DNA of 64,000 nucleotides from Prochlorococcus sp. AG-436-C13 (GCA_003212695.1 QCPC01000007.1:17215-81214); one strand, 5' to 3'; positions 10,976-22,865 are shown, counted from the stretch's first letter. Notes: generated from the letters alone by a model not told the origin. Numbers and translations are program-made.

Positions 10976-12281
10976 TCCAGAATTCGGGATAAGATACATC
11001 TGCTGCATCACTTCTTGTTATTGTTGATTTACCTTTGGCTAATAAAGAAGCTATTGCAAGACTCATCGCTACACGATGGTCTGTTTCACTATCTACACCA
11101 GCTCCGTTTAATTTTTCAATTCCTTTAATTATTACACCATCGGGATTTTCCTCAATATTGGCTCCCATCTTGGTTAGTTGTGTTGTCATCACTTTTAAGC
11201 GATCAGTCTCCTTGACGCGCAATTCACTGGCACCAGTAATTCGAGTTGTTCCTTCGCAAAAACATGCGGCTACAATTAAAATTGGTACTTCATCTATGAG
11301 TCTAGGCATTATCTCATTATCTAAGTTAAATGGCTTGAGGTGTCTACTATGAACAACATTTATATCTCCAACTGGCTCGCCCGCGATTTCTTTTTTGTTT
11401 TCTATCTTATATTTTATTCCCATTTGTTGTGCTACTTCAAGTATGCCAGTCCTTGTTGGGTTTAGGCCAACGTTTTCTATTTTTATATCTGATTCAGGAA
11501 TTAATGCTCCAGCGATTAACCAGAAAGCCGCAGAACTTATATCACCTGGGACAATGATTGTTGTGCCTATTAGGTTTGAACCAGACTCCACAGTTATATG
11601 CCTACCCATTTCCCCACTTACTTTAATATTGGCTCCAAATGCTTTTAGCATTCTTTCTGTATGATCTCTTGAATTAGCTGGTTCTATAACTGTAGTTTTA
11701 CCTTCAGCTGTAAGTCCGGCAAGAAGAATCGCAGATTTAATTTGCGCACTAGCTACAGGAGTTCCTATTACTGCTCCATGTAACTGTGTACCAACTACAG
11801 ATAAAGGAGCAAACTCTCCATTTGAACGTCCATGTAATGTAGCCCCCATCATAGTTAATGGACTAATGATTCTTTTCATTGGCCTTTTTCGTAAGGATGA
11901 ATCCCCTGTTAAAATAAAATGTCTTTTTTGTCTCCCAACTAGTAAGCCAAGCAATAATCTCATCGTAGTACCAGAATTTCCACAATCAAGAATTTTGTCT
12001 GGTTCTTTTAGCCCATCTAAACCTACGCCCTGAACCCTTATTATTTCCCCTTTTTTTATTGGACTTATCTTTACTCCCATAGATCTAAGACATTTTGCAG
12101 TACTAATTGGATCTTCAGCTGGAAGTAAACCTTCAATAGTTGTTTCACCCTCTGAAATTGCTCCAAATAAAAGAGAACGATGAGATATGGATTTGTCACC
12201 GGGCACTTTAACTGTCCCATTTAAACTGCATCCTGGTTCAATTTCTCTTATAGATGTAGGACTAGTGTTGTTTATGTTCAA
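10950..12281 (-). CDS. aroA: EPSP synthase (3-phosphoshikimate 1-carboxyvinyltransferase)
   Basis: Shikimate-pathway enzyme that joins PEP and shikimate-3-phosphate. Conserved blocks appear in order: [17 protein letters not shown] (about residues 26-42), [27 protein letters not shown], the catalytic [10 protein letters not shown] and RVKETDRL. The LLFGAI...SGTTMRL pattern suggests the class II (glyphosate-tolerant) subgroup, as in other cyanobacteria; this is an inference. Length 443 residues is normal. aroB of the same pathway lies far away at 50.2 kb. Confidence 0.95.
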   Translation of the reverse strand: MNINNTSPTSIREIEPGCSLNGTVKVPGDKSISHRSLLFGAISEGETTIEGLLPAEDPISTAKCLRSMGVKISPIKKGEIIRVQGVGLDGLKEPDKILDCGNSGTTMRLLLGLLVGRQKRHFILTGDSSLRKRPMKRIISPLTMMGATLHGRSNGEFAPLSVVGTQLHGAVIGTPVASAQIKSAILLAGLTAEGKTTVIEPANSRDHTERMLKAFGANIKVSGEMGRHITVESGSNLIGTTIIVPGDISSAAFWLIAGALIPESDIKIENVGLNPTRTGILEVAQQMGIKYKIENKKEIAGEPVGDINVVHSRHLKPFNLDNEIMPRLIDEVPILIVAACFCEGTTRITGASELRVKETDRLKVMTTQLTKMGANIEENPDGVIIKGIEKLNGAGVDSETDHRVAMSLAIASLLAKGKSTITRSDAADVSYPEFWNDLTRLKS

Positions 12282-12352
12282 GGTCCTTATCTAATAAATT
12301 AATATAAATCTTATTAGCTAAAGCTTTATAACGAAACTTTATTTTTATCCAT

Positions 12353-13918
12353 TTAGGATTTTGTGATGTGATTGAGTCTAATAACTTCATTCATTACATA
12401 GCCAAATAAAGACGGGTCTGGTTCCTTATTTTCTATATCTGATAAACCAAGATCGTCCCACCTTGAGTCTACTTTCTTAATTAAATCATTTGAATGATGA
12501 AGAGGTTCTCCCCATTCATGCCTTTTCTCAGGACCTATTTTTGTTGTCGCATCAATTGCCAATCTTCCTCCTAAACCAATATTTTCACTTGCAAAGTCAA
12601 GACTATCGAATGGAGTGTTCTCCATAATTAATAAATCTCTTTGGGGATCAACTAAGCTTGATATCGCCCAGACAACTTGGCGTGGATCTCTAACATTGAT
12701 TGTTGAATCTACTACTATTACAAATTTAGTATATGTAAATTGTGGTAATGCACTCCAAAAAGCTATAGCTGCTCTTTTCGCGTGACCAGGAAAAGCTTTT
12801 TTTATGGAAATGATAGCTAATTTGTAACTTAGAGCCTCCATAGGAAGAAAAAAGTCGGTTATTTCTGTAATTTGTCTACGTAAAATAGGTGTATAGATCC
12901 GATTTAATGCAATAGCAAGCATTGCTTCTTCTTTAGGTGGTCTGCCACTAAAAGTTGTTAAATAAATAGGATCTTTTCTGTGAGTTATGCAATTTATTCT
13001 TACTAATGGAGAGTTCTCTACTCCTCCATAAAAACCCATGTGATCTCCAAAAGGACCATCTTTCATTTCTTCACCTGGGGTGATGGTCCCTTCGAGAACA
13101 ATTTCACTGTGACTTGGAATTTGAATATCAACTGTCTTGCACTTTGTCAGCCTTACACCTTCACCCGCATAAAGCCCAGCAAAAAGCCATTCACTTAGTG
13201 CTACAGGGATAGGAGTAGCTGCTGCCATAATTAAAAGTGGATGTACTCCAATGGCTATAGCCACCTCAAGCTTTTCTCCCATTGCGGCAGCTTTTCTTAA
13301 ATGACGGGCTCCTCCTCTTACACTTAACCAATGGACTGTCATGGTATTTATTGATTGTTGCTGAAGCCTGTAAACGCCTATATTTGGGGTCCTTGTTTCA
13401 GGATCCTTTGTAATTACAAGTCCAAAAGTAATTATCTTGCTTGCATCTTCGGGCCAAGGACGAATTAATGGAAAGTCATTTAAATTTATATCTTCTTGAC
13501 GTATAATTTCTTGATGGCACGGAGGAATTAAGTCTATATCCGGTTTGGCTTTGATTAAGTCCCAAAGCAGAGTCCCAAACTGAATTGACTCTTTGAGTCC
13601 TTTAGGTGGTTCAGGTTGTTGAAGACAAGATAATCGTTCTCCTAGTTTTTCTAGTTCTTTAATAGACTCATAGCCCATGCTCCAAGCAACCCTGTCTACT
13701 GTTCCTAGAAGATTTATTGCAACAGGTATAGATGAGCCAATAACATTCTCAAATAATAAGGCAGGTCCTCCTCTTCCTAGAACACGGTCACTTATAGCGG
13801 CAAGTTCAAGGTCAGCATCTACTGGTGCGCTAATCCTTTTAAGTTGGCCTTTCCTTTCAAGGAGATCTAAGAAATCTCTCATGTCCTGGGATGCGACTCT
13901 TTTTTGAAAAAAATTCAT
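12353..13918 (-). CDS. ubiD: UbiD family decarboxylase
   Basis: Prenylated-FMN-dependent decarboxylase of the UbiD family. In cyanobacteria it is assumed to act in plastoquinone or related aromatic metabolism. Recognisable are DLELAAISDRVLGRGGPALL near the N-terminus, the central TVHWLSVRGGARHLRKA, the DGPFGDHMGFYGG motif and the C-terminal PQRDLLIMENTPFDSLD. I prefer ATG 13918 (MNFFQKRV) because family members have a short variable leader before RDFLDLLE; an in-frame ATG at 13930 is possible. Divergent from comB with about 65 bases between. Confidence 0.9.
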   Translation of the reverse strand: MNFFQKRVASQDMRDFLDLLERKGQLKRISAPVDADLELAAISDRVLGRGGPALLFENVIGSSIPVAINLLGTVDRVAWSMGYESIKELEKLGERLSCLQQPEPPKGLKESIQFGTLLWDLIKAKPDIDLIPPCHQEIIRQEDINLNDFPLIRPWPEDASKIITFGLVITKDPETRTPNIGVYRLQQQSINTMTVHWLSVRGGARHLRKAAAMGEKLEVAIAIGVHPLLIMAAATPIPVALSEWLFAGLYAGEGVRLTKCKTVDIQIPSHSEIVLEGTITPGEEMKDGPFGDHMGFYGGVENSPLVRINCITHRKDPIYLTTFSGRPPKEEAMLAIALNRIYTPILRRQITEITDFFLPMEALSYKLAIISIKKAFPGHAKRAAIAFWSALPQFTYTKFVIVVDSTINVRDPRQVVWAISSLVDPQRDLLIMENTPFDSLDFASENIGLGGRLAIDATTKIGPEKRHEWGEPLHHSNDLIKKVDSRWDDLGLSDIENKEPDPSLFGYVMNEVIRLNHITKS

Positions 13919-13982
13919 TATGTTCCTCACATTGCTATCAATGTTTTAGTTACTCTTATTGAGATTGACACGGTTTTAGATT

Positions 13983-14714
13983 ATGAATCTTAGTTATTAT
14001 CATGTAGCGGGTGATGTACCAGCAAATGTTAAGCATGACTCAGCTGTAGTAATTGATGTTCTAAGAGCTACAACAACCATCGCTTGTGCATTGAATAATG
14101 GCGCGGAATCTGTTGAAACTTTTGCAGATATAGATTTATTAAAAAAGAAATCAGCTTCATGGCCATCTTCCAAAAGACTTCTATTAGGCGAAAGAGGAGG
14201 AAAAAAATTAGAAGGTTTCGATTTGGGAAACTCCCCTATTGATGTTTCTAACGATTTTGTAAAAGACAAAAGAATCTTTATGAGTACAACAAACGGAACT
14301 CGTTCTTTTGCAAGAGTCAGAGATTTTAATACTCTTTATGCTATGTCATTAGTTAATAGACAGGCTGTTGGGGAAAAAATACTAATAGATAATCCGGGCG
14401 AAGTTCTTATCCTTGGAAGTGGCTGGGAAGGATCTTATTCCTTGGAAGATTCTCTTGCTGCTGGAGCACTTGCTTCATTTCTTTTAGAATCAAGACTGGA
14501 TCTAGTGCAGGTAATTAATGATGAACTCAATGCTGCTATTGCACTTTGGACTTTTTGGAAAAGAGATTTAATTGGATGTTTGCGTAAATCAACTCATGGA
14601 CAAAGACTTCAGAGACTTGGGAATCATGATGAGGATTTCCTTTGTTGTTCAGAACTAGATACTATAGGTACTGTTCCAATACAAAGAGAAAAAGGAATTC
14701 TATTTTCTCTTTGA
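13983..14714 (+). CDS. comB: 2-phosphosulfolactate phosphatase (ComB family)
   Basis: Mg-dependent phosphatase that releases 3-sulfolactate from 2-phosphosulfolactate in archaeal coenzyme M synthesis. Cyanobacteria carry it without making coenzyme M, so the physiological role here is uncertain and could be sulfolactate metabolism. The conserved blocks VIDVLRATTTIACALNNGAE, LLLGERGGKK and MSTTNGTRSF, followed by a GSGWEGSYSLEDSLAAGAL region, define the family. The 243-residue length is typical. A nitrilase gene follows after about 30 bases on the same strand. Confidence 0.88.
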   Translation: MNLSYYHVAGDVPANVKHDSAVVIDVLRATTTIACALNNGAESVETFADIDLLKKKSASWPSSKRLLLGERGGKKLEGFDLGNSPIDVSNDFVKDKRIFMSTTNGTRSFARVRDFNTLYAMSLVNRQAVGEKILIDNPGEVLILGSGWEGSYSLEDSLAAGALASFLLESRLDLVQVINDELNAAIALWTFWKRDLIGCLRKSTHGQRLQRLGNHDEDFLCCSELDTIGTVPIQREKGILFSL

Positions 14715-14744
14715 TATTTCAACTTCCATATTTGGGTTACGATT

Positions 14745-15566
14745 TTGTCGGATTTCTTAGCTGCGGCAATCCAAATAACAAGTACCTCTAATGTTGAGGC
14801 AAATCTTGCTATTTCAGAGGAGCAAATTGAACTTGCCTCTCGTAGAGGTGCAGAGCTAATTGGATTGCCAGAGAATTTTGCTTTCATAGGAGATGATAAA
14901 AAACGATTAGAAATTGCTTCATCCCTTTCTGAAAAGTGCAGTAAGTTTCTTGTAACGATGGCGCGACGTTATCAAATAGTTTTATTAGGGGGTGGCTTTC
15001 CAGTCCCTGCAGATGATGGCCAGCGAACACTTAATCGAGCAGAACTAGTAGGGAGAGACGGTCAGTTACTTGGTAGATATGACAAAATTCATCTTTTTGA
15101 TGTTGATCTGCCAGATGGTAATAAATACAGAGAATCCGAGACAATTATTCCTGGACAAAAATTACCACCTGTTATCAACATTCCTGGTTTAGGAAAAATA
15201 GGAGTTTCAATTTGCTATGACGTTAGGTTTCCAGAATTGTATAGACATCTTGTAAGTGAAGGGGCAGAGTTGTTAATGATCCCTGCTGCATTTACAGCTT
15301 TTACAGGAAAAGATCATTGGCAAATTTTGCTTCAATCTAGAGCAATCGAAAATACTGCTTATGTAGTTGCACCTGCACAGACAGGAGAGCATTACCGTCG
15401 AAGGCAAAGTCATGGTCATGCAATGATAATTGATCCTTGGGGAACTGTCTTAGCTGATGCAGGTGTTCAAGAGGGTGCCGCAATTGCTCCAGTAGATTCA
15501 TCCAGAGTTGAGAGTATTAGGAATCAAATGCCATGCTTAAAGCATAGAAAGAAGGAGTTTTTCTAA
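14745..15566 (+). CDS. Carbon-nitrogen hydrolase (Nit/omega-amidase-like)
   Basis: Nitrilase-superfamily amidase. The catalytic triad is visible: Glu43 in LPENFAFIGD, Lys in GRYDKIHLFDVD and Cys in GVSICYDVRFPELYRH. This pattern fits the Nit1/Nit2 branch, which hydrolyses deaminated glutathione or alpha-keto acid amides. The exact substrate cannot be read from sequence. The start is TTG 14745 (product MSDFLAAAIQ), which places the first beta-strand at the usual position. It is followed 5 bases later by the cell-wall amidase gene, suggesting an operon through to murI. Confidence 0.88.
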   Translation: MSDFLAAAIQITSTSNVEANLAISEEQIELASRRGAELIGLPENFAFIGDDKKRLEIASSLSEKCSKFLVTMARRYQIVLLGGGFPVPADDGQRTLNRAELVGRDGQLLGRYDKIHLFDVDLPDGNKYRESETIIPGQKLPPVINIPGLGKIGVSICYDVRFPELYRHLVSEGAELLMIPAAFTAFTGKDHWQILLQSRAIENTAYVVAPAQTGEHYRRRQSHGHAMIIDPWGTVLADAGVQEGAAIAPVDSSRVESIRNQMPCLKHRKKEFF

Positions 15567-15571
15567 TTTAA

Positions 15572-16663
15572 ATGCGCTTAATTAAGGCAAAAATCAAAAG
15601 CAGTTTTGTTTTTATTGGTTTTTTTCTTTTTTTAATAAATTCCCTACCTTTAAATGCAGCAAGTGTTTTGGCTGCATGGATTATCACATCAGACGGCGTT
15701 TTGAAACTTCGTACTTCAAAAGATGCTCGTTTAAATGCATATTATCAAGGAGGTTATAACAATATAGGGGATCGTTTATGGATTGATTTTCCTGGTGAGT
15801 TAAGTAATCCAAGAAAGCTAAAAGGAAATGGTCCAATTAAAGAAATAAGGCTTGGAAAACCTTTTGAAGGAAATACACGATTAGTCTTAGAATTTGACCA
15901 GAAAGTGTCTCTTGATCCAACTGAATTAAAACTTTTAGGTAAATCACCTACAATGTGGGAATTAAACCTAATTGGTCTTAATACAGTTAATTTAGAAAGT
16001 TTTGGTGAGGGCGATATAAATAGAAAATCGTCCAACTTAAATTTAACTAATTCAAGAAATAGATTCTTTCCTCATAAACTAAATATAAATTCTTTACCTA
16101 TTGTAGAAAATGGAAGATTTAAAATTGTTATTGATCCTGGCCATGGTGGCCCAGATACAGGCGCAATAGGACTCAAAGGTGTAAAAGAAACTGATATTGT
16201 TTTAGATATTTCTAAGAAAGTTTCAGAATATCTTTCCGCAAGAGGAGTAGTTGTTCAATTGACTAGATATAAAGATGTTGATTTAGACTTGTCTGAAAGA
16301 GTTATTATTGCCAATAAATCCTATGCTAATGCTTTTATAAGTATTCATGCAAATGCAGTTAAAGGCTATAGAAGAGATGTAAGTGGAATAGAAACTTATT
16401 TTTATAGAGGTTTTAATGGTGAAAATTTAGCCAATAAAATACAAACTGAACTTATAAAGATACCTGGTGGTAGTCCTGATCGTGGAGTTCGTCAGAGTCG
16501 CTTTTTTGTGATAAAACATACACATATGCCTGCTGCATTAGTTGAAGTTGGATTTTTAACTGGACGAGTTGATTCACGTTTATTATCTCAACGAAGTTAT
16601 AGAAATGAAATTGCCTTTGGAATAGCTAAAGGAATACTTAAATATCTTAAGGAGACCTATTGA
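15572..16663 (+). CDS. N-acetylmuramoyl-L-alanine amidase (AmiC-like, Amidase_3)
   Basis: Secreted zinc hydrolase that cleaves the bond between MurNAc and the stem peptide, used in septal peptidoglycan splitting. An N-terminal hydrophobic signal segment (about residues 10-30) is followed by an AMIN-like beta domain. The Amidase_3 domain starts at IVIDPGHGGPDTGAIG (first zinc His and Glu region), with the second zinc His in FISIHANA and the catalytic Glu in ALVEVGFLTG. 363 residues. Its stop overlaps the TTG start of murI, so the two are translationally coupled. Confidence 0.92.
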   Translation: MRLIKAKIKSSFVFIGFFLFLINSLPLNAASVLAAWIITSDGVLKLRTSKDARLNAYYQGGYNNIGDRLWIDFPGELSNPRKLKGNGPIKEIRLGKPFEGNTRLVLEFDQKVSLDPTELKLLGKSPTMWELNLIGLNTVNLESFGEGDINRKSSNLNLTNSRNRFFPHKLNINSLPIVENGRFKIVIDPGHGGPDTGAIGLKGVKETDIVLDISKKVSEYLSARGVVVQLTRYKDVDLDLSERVIIANKSYANAFISIHANAVKGYRRDVSGIETYFYRGFNGENLANKIQTELIKIPGGSPDRGVRQSRFFVIKHTHMPAALVEVGFLTGRVDSRLLSQRSYRNEIAFGIAKGILKYLKETY

Positions 16664-17463
16664 AAAAACGAATTGCCTTGTTTGATAGTGGCTTTGGAGG
16701 CTTAAGTGTACTTCAGAGCATTTGCGAGAGGCATTCAAATTTTTCTGCAATATATCTGGCTGATACGGCAAGAGTTCCATACGGTTCAAAATCACCCTCA
16801 GAAATCAGAGGAATCGCATTTGAGATAGTAAAATGGTTGGAATTTCAAGAAATAGATGCAATTGTAGTTGCCTGTAATACAACAAATTCTCTTGCCTTAG
16901 ATATTATTAAAGATTTCTCCAATGTTCCTGTTTTTGATCTGATAGATGCATCACAGCAACTAATAAAAGAATCAAGACTTGGTGTATTAGCTACTGTCTC
17001 TACGGTTTGCTCCAGGGCGTATACAAACAAAATAAAATCTTTTAATAAATCTGCTTTTGTTGTAGAGGAAGCATGTCCAGAATTTGTGCCATTTATAGAA
17101 AGTGGTCAATTAAATGAGAATCTTATTAGGGAAATTGCTTCTTTTCATCTTGGAAAACTTTTTCAAAACGATATAGATGCAATAATTCTTGGTTGTAGTC
17201 ATTTCCCTTTAATTCGACCAATATTCAATGAATTAGTACCTTCACATATACGTATAATAGATCCTGCAATTGGCTTGGCTATTAGCTTGGATTCATTATT
17301 AGGTCATTTGGATTGTTCTTTATATTCATCAAAAGTACCCTTTGATATTAGATTCTGTGTTACCTCAGATTCGCAAAGGTTTTCTTCAGGAATAAGTCAG
17401 TGGATGAGAATTAATCCTAAAGTTGATATTATTTCTCTACGTTCTAGGTCCTGCGTCTTCTAA
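16660..17463 (+). CDS. murI: Glutamate racemase
   Basis: Cofactor-independent racemase supplying D-glutamate for peptidoglycan. The N-terminal substrate loop is FDSGFGGLSVLQSI. The two catalytic cysteines sit in VACNTTNSLA (about residue 74) and in LGCSHFPLIRP near residue 180. The start is TTG at 16660, inside the stop codon of the amidase gene. 267 residues, normal length. Downstream, the prenyltransferase begins 22 bases after its stop. Confidence 0.95.
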   Translation: MKKRIALFDSGFGGLSVLQSICERHSNFSAIYLADTARVPYGSKSPSEIRGIAFEIVKWLEFQEIDAIVVACNTTNSLALDIIKDFSNVPVFDLIDASQQLIKESRLGVLATVSTVCSRAYTNKIKSFNKSAFVVEEACPEFVPFIESGQLNENLIREIASFHLGKLFQNDIDAIILGCSHFPLIRPIFNELVPSHIRIIDPAIGLAISLDSLLGHLDCSLYSSKVPFDIRFCVTSDSQRFSSGISQWMRINPKVDIISLRSRSCVF

Positions 17464-17485
17464 TATCTTTATATCGATTGTTTTC

Positions 17486-18457
17486 ATGGCCACAGTAACT
17501 GAGTTGCTTCTGCCTATTGAGATGGATCTGGAACATCTTCTCAAGGATCTGCGCGTGCTTATAGGTGCAGGACATCCCATATTGCAGGCAGCCGCTGAAC
17601 ATCTTTTCAGTGCAGGAGGAAAGCGTCTTAGACCTGGGATTGTCCTTCTTCTATCTAAGGCTTTGTCTGTAGACGGGCAATTTTCTAAAAGGCATAGAAG
17701 ATTAGCTGAAATTACAGAAATGATTCACACAGCATCTCTTGTGCATGATGATGTTGTTGACGATGCTTCAACTCGTCGTGGTGTAGAAACTGTTCATAAT
17801 CGTTTTGATTCTAAAGTTGCGGTATTGGCGGGTGATTTCCTCTTTGCTCAAGCTAGTTGGCATCTAGCAAATTTAAATAACTTAGATGTTGTTAAGCTTT
17901 TAAGCAGAGTAATTATGGATCTAGCAGAAGGAGAAGTTAAGCAGGGTTTGTCTAAATTTGATGCTAAACAAACTATAGAAACTTATTTGGAAAAAAGTTA
18001 TTTCAAGACAGCTTCATTAATAGCTAATAGTGCACAATCAGTTGGAGTTTTAAGTGAAGTTTCAGATATAGAACTAAAGTGTTTATACAATTATGGTAAA
18101 CAATTGGGACTCGCCTTCCAGGTTGTAGATGATATTTTAGACTTTACTTCTAATGATAAACAATTAGGAAAGCCGGCCGCTAATGACTTGTTAAATGGAT
18201 ATTTAACAGCACCAACATTATTTGCGATTGAAGCAAACCCAAGGCTTTCTGAACTAATTAACAGAGAATTTTCATTAGAAGGAGATATCGAAAAAGCATT
18301 GCAAATAGTTAGGGATTCAAATGCAATAACTAGAGCAAGATCCTTGGCAGAGAATTTTGCTAAGGAATCTTGTGAATCGATTAAATGGATTCCTGAATCA
18401 CCTTCTAAGAGAGCTTTATTAGATTTGCCTGAATATGTTTTAGGAAGACTTTATTAA
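17486..18457 (+). CDS. sds: Long-chain polyprenyl diphosphate synthase (solanesyl-PP synthase type)
   Basis: Trans-prenyltransferase that builds the long side chain of plastoquinone. The first aspartate-rich motif is LVHDDVVDDASTRRG and the second is VVDDILDFTSN; GKRLRPGIVLLLSKAL lies near residue 46. I start at ATG 17486 (MATVTELLLP), 323 residues, because the frame upstream of it overlaps murI and is not family-like. An in-frame codon at 17423 would add 21 residues. The final chain length is not readable with certainty; C45 is assumed from cyanobacterial homologues. Confidence 0.9.
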   Translation: MATVTELLLPIEMDLEHLLKDLRVLIGAGHPILQAAAEHLFSAGGKRLRPGIVLLLSKALSVDGQFSKRHRRLAEITEMIHTASLVHDDVVDDASTRRGVETVHNRFDSKVAVLAGDFLFAQASWHLANLNNLDVVKLLSRVIMDLAEGEVKQGLSKFDAKQTIETYLEKSYFKTASLIANSAQSVGVLSEVSDIELKCLYNYGKQLGLAFQVVDDILDFTSNDKQLGKPAANDLLNGYLTAPTLFAIEANPRLSELINREFSLEGDIEKALQIVRDSNAITRARSLAENFAKESCESIKWIPESPSKRALLDLPEYVLGRLY

Positions 18458-18466
18458 AGGTTTAAT

Positions 18467-19135
18467 TTAGTGTCCTTCTAAGATAAATAAAATTTCGTCT
18501 ATTTTATTTATCCTTATTGGATTTTCTCTGAAACTATGTAATTTTCGATGTATTCTATTGGTTTCATTATTATTCAATAAAAAGACTTTACAGCCCGCCT
18601 TTAATGCAGATTTTGACCCAGTTTCTGAGTCTTCAACAGCCCAGCAATCCTTTGGATTGACTCTAAGCTTTTTTGCCGCTAATAAGTATGGATCTGGATT
18701 TGGCTTGCCTTTCTTAAGTAGTGGGTCATCACCATAAACTCGTGTTTCTATATTATTAAGCCAGTTATTATCTTTACTTTTGTATGCAACTGATTTATAA
18801 GTACTACTTGTTACAATAGCCATATTAATATCTTTTTTTGTAAGATAGCTAACTATTTCTTGAGCTCCTTCAATTGGTTCAACATTTATTAATATTTCTT
18901 TGTGAAATCTTTTTTGAATGCGTAATAACTTATTAAGGTCTATTTTATCTTCCGACCATTCAATTATCTTTTTAGCACATTCAATCTTTCGCATTCCTAG
19001 TAATGTCTTTAATTGTTCCTCTTTGAGTAAATAACCAAAATAGTTAGAGGTGCTTTGCCATGTTTTTTTATTTAATGGTTCAGTATTTAGAAGAACACCA
19101 TCTAGATCAAAGAGAAAAGCAGCTGGAGGAATCAT
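18467..19135 (-). CDS. HAD-superfamily phosphatase / beta-phosphoglucomutase-like
   Basis: Haloacid dehalogenase fold hydrolase. Motif I with the nucleophilic Asp is FLFDLDGVLLNTEPL (residues 7-21), motif II is the Thr/Ser in IVTSST, motif III is the Lys in KKGKPNPDPYLLAAKKL, and motif IV is VEDSETGSKSALKAG. The helical cap between motifs I and II is of the PGM/CbbY type. The substrate is probably a sugar phosphate but cannot be assigned. It converges on the prenyltransferase gene (9 bases apart) and is divergent from acs. Confidence 0.85.
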   Translation of the reverse strand: MIPPAAFLFDLDGVLLNTEPLNKKTWQSTSNYFGYLLKEEQLKTLLGMRKIECAKKIIEWSEDKIDLNKLLRIQKRFHKEILINVEPIEGAQEIVSYLTKKDINMAIVTSSTYKSVAYKSKDNNWLNNIETRVYGDDPLLKKGKPNPDPYLLAAKKLRVNPKDCWAVEDSETGSKSALKAGCKVFLLNNNETNRIHRKLHSFRENPIRINKIDEILFILEGH

Positions 19136-19231
19136 TTTAAATTATGTTTTTCATTTAAATAACCATTTCACTTAGGTTTTCCATTTGCTCTTCAATAGCT
19201 TGAATGAATAATACAAACAATTTTATTTTCT

Positions 19232-21208
<1,977 letters not shown>

Positions 21209-21305
21209 TTTGATTATTCTTTTTTAAGGTAATTAGTTTAAAATTTATACTTTTAGATTTAAGTTCTGAAATAAGTTTCTATATTATTTATTTTTAATCT
21301 TTAAG

Positions 21306-22370
21306 TTAAGATTGCTTTCTGGCAGACCATACTTTTGTCATAAAGAATGATTCAGAATTAATTGAGCAAAAGCCTGCTTTTCTCAACTTATCGTTTATAT
21401 TATCTTTTATATAATCTTTATAATATGGTTCGTGAAAAATTTTATGGAAATTTTCTAATACTTCCATAAAGTTTGGATGGTCATTTAATTGAATAGAGTC
21501 AGCAACAATTAATATTCCATCTGGTTTTAGGATCCTATAACATTCATTTAAAACATTTTCACGAGCTTCCTTGGGAAGCTCGTGAAATAGGTATACACAT
21601 GTAATTGCATGAAAGGTGTTCTCCTTTAATGGAGTTTTTTCCGCATTTCCTTGAATAAGTTGTACTAAATCGTTATCACTATTATTTAAATATTTACTAG
21701 CTTGTTTAAGATATGCTGCTGATAGATCTAATCCTGTAAGTTCGCACTTTGGTATAGATGATCTGATCTGTTGAAGAGTTCTACCTGTACCAGTTGCAAT
21801 ATCAATCAATTTTAAGTCTGATGCTTTTAAATCTGGAAAGTTTGTGTCCAATCCTTTCTTTAAAGGAGAGATAACTCGTCTTCTCATCGCATCAGCTGTT
21901 CCGTTGAAAAGAATTTCCACTTGAATGTCATAGATTCCTGCAGAATAATCACTTAAATATCCATCCGTTTGATGATGGAAATTCTGCAAATAATAATCAG
22001 GATATTTTTCTTTGTTTATGTCAATAGGTATATCCTGGAATTTCCTTTTAAGTCTTCTGTTCCATGTTGAAGGCATATCCAACCAAACCAAAGGATATTT
22101 TAAGAACCAATCTATCCAAGGAGCCTCAAAAAGCAGTGACTTTGGGTACAAACCTTTTTCTGCCTCTAGCCAGTCAATTTCTTCAAGCTCTTTTATTGAC
22201 TTCCTTAATTCATATAACAAATCAGCAGAAGGTATTGGTGTTTCTGGAACTGCTTCTGGAGCAACTAGCTCCATGAGTTTTGTGCTTATCTCTTTATGGA
22301 CAATTCCTACTATTCCCTTGCTTTGTTGCAGGGTTTGATATGCAAGTTTGCCAAGGTTTGGCTGTGCCAT
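21306..22370 (-). CDS. SAM-dependent class I methyltransferase
   Basis: A 354-residue protein whose C-terminal half is a Rossmann-fold methyltransferase: motif I LIDIATGTGRTLQQIR (about residue 190), an acidic LTGLDLSAAYLKQA, then ITCVYLFHELPKEARENVL. The first 160 residues form a helical domain with no recognised motif. Cyanobacteria carry close relatives annotated only as methyltransferases of UbiE type. The HELP motif resembles small-molecule methylases, so a lipid or quinone substrate is possible but unproven. Transcribed away from glnA. Confidence 0.8.
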   Translation of the reverse strand: MAQPNLGKLAYQTLQQSKGIVGIVHKEISTKLMELVAPEAVPETPIPSADLLYELRKSIKELEEIDWLEAEKGLYPKSLLFEAPWIDWFLKYPLVWLDMPSTWNRRLKRKFQDIPIDINKEKYPDYYLQNFHHQTDGYLSDYSAGIYDIQVEILFNGTADAMRRRVISPLKKGLDTNFPDLKASDLKLIDIATGTGRTLQQIRSSIPKCELTGLDLSAAYLKQASKYLNNSDNDLVQLIQGNAEKTPLKENTFHAITCVYLFHELPKEARENVLNECYRILKPDGILIVADSIQLNDHPNFMEVLENFHKIFHEPYYKDYIKDNINDKLRKAGFCSINSESFFMTKVWSARKQS

Positions 22371-22473
22371 AAACCTAAAGATCTTCGTACTATTTCAACA
22401 GATTTTTTGGCATTCCGAGAGGTTTTCAAAATTTATGTTGTCAAGAGAATTAATTTTCTTTGATCTGATTTGC

Positions 22474-22782
22474 TCAAAATAAATTTGGACATATTTGTCT
22501 AGGTATTATTTCAAGCAAATTCTTTATATCTATCCAAGAGTAGTTTGGTTGTATCTGCTTAAATTCTTCTATATTTGTGTCTATCTTTTTGACGGCTTCT
22601 AAGGAATTTATACATGCTTCATTAATATTGTCATTATTGAAATTATATTCAATCTTTTCCATTAACTTGTTGAATGTGTTTAGATCTTTATTAGTGTTTA
22701 ATGGTAAGGAAAACACTTTATTTTGCATATATCCTAAAGAAATAATAGTTGCAATTATATATGTATTTCTAATTAAGATCAT
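22474..22782 (-). CDS. Small secreted hypothetical protein
   Basis: A 102-residue product of unknown function. It begins with a hydrophobic segment (ILIRNTYIIATIISLGYMQ, about residues 2-20) that could be a signal peptide or anchor. The remainder is polar with many Asn and Ile and ends in a short segment with one Cys (PRQICPNLF). There is no recognised domain. It lies between glnA and the methyltransferase gene on the same strand, but a strong terminator separates it from glnA. An inverted repeat lies 9 bases upstream of its start. Codon use is as AT-rich as its neighbours. Confidence 0.55.
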   Translation of the reverse strand: MILIRNTYIIATIISLGYMQNKVFSLPLNTNKDLNTFNKLMEKIEYNFNNDNINEACINSLEAVKKIDTNIEEFKQIQPNYSWIDIKNLLEIIPRQICPNLF

Positions 22783-22790
22783 TTTAAGTA

Positions 22791-22811
22791 TACAAGGCCT
22801 ATTACCTTGTA
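22791..22811. repeat. 7-bp-arm inverted repeat upstream of small secreted gene
   Basis: TACAAGG at 22791-22797 is the perfect reverse complement of CCTTGTA at 22805-22811, with a 7-base spacer. It sits in the leader of the minus-strand gene starting at 22782, about 9 bases from its start codon. It could be an operator or an RNA hairpin affecting translation. The function is not known. Confidence 0.45.
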
Positions 22812-22824
22812 ATTATTATTTTTA

Positions 22825-22865
22825 AAAGAAACACTTAGGACTATAGTATTCCTAAGTGTTTCTTT
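22825..22865 (-). terminator. Strong terminator of glnA
   Basis: A perfect 16-base inverted repeat (AAAGAAACACTTAGGA at 22825-22840, complement at 22850-22865) with a 9-base spacer. Read on the minus strand it lies about 30 bases after the glnA stop and ends in TTTCTTT followed by TT. It is therefore a good intrinsic terminator for glnA. The arms are symmetrical enough to work on both strands. It is one of very few clear terminators in the window. Confidence 0.75.
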
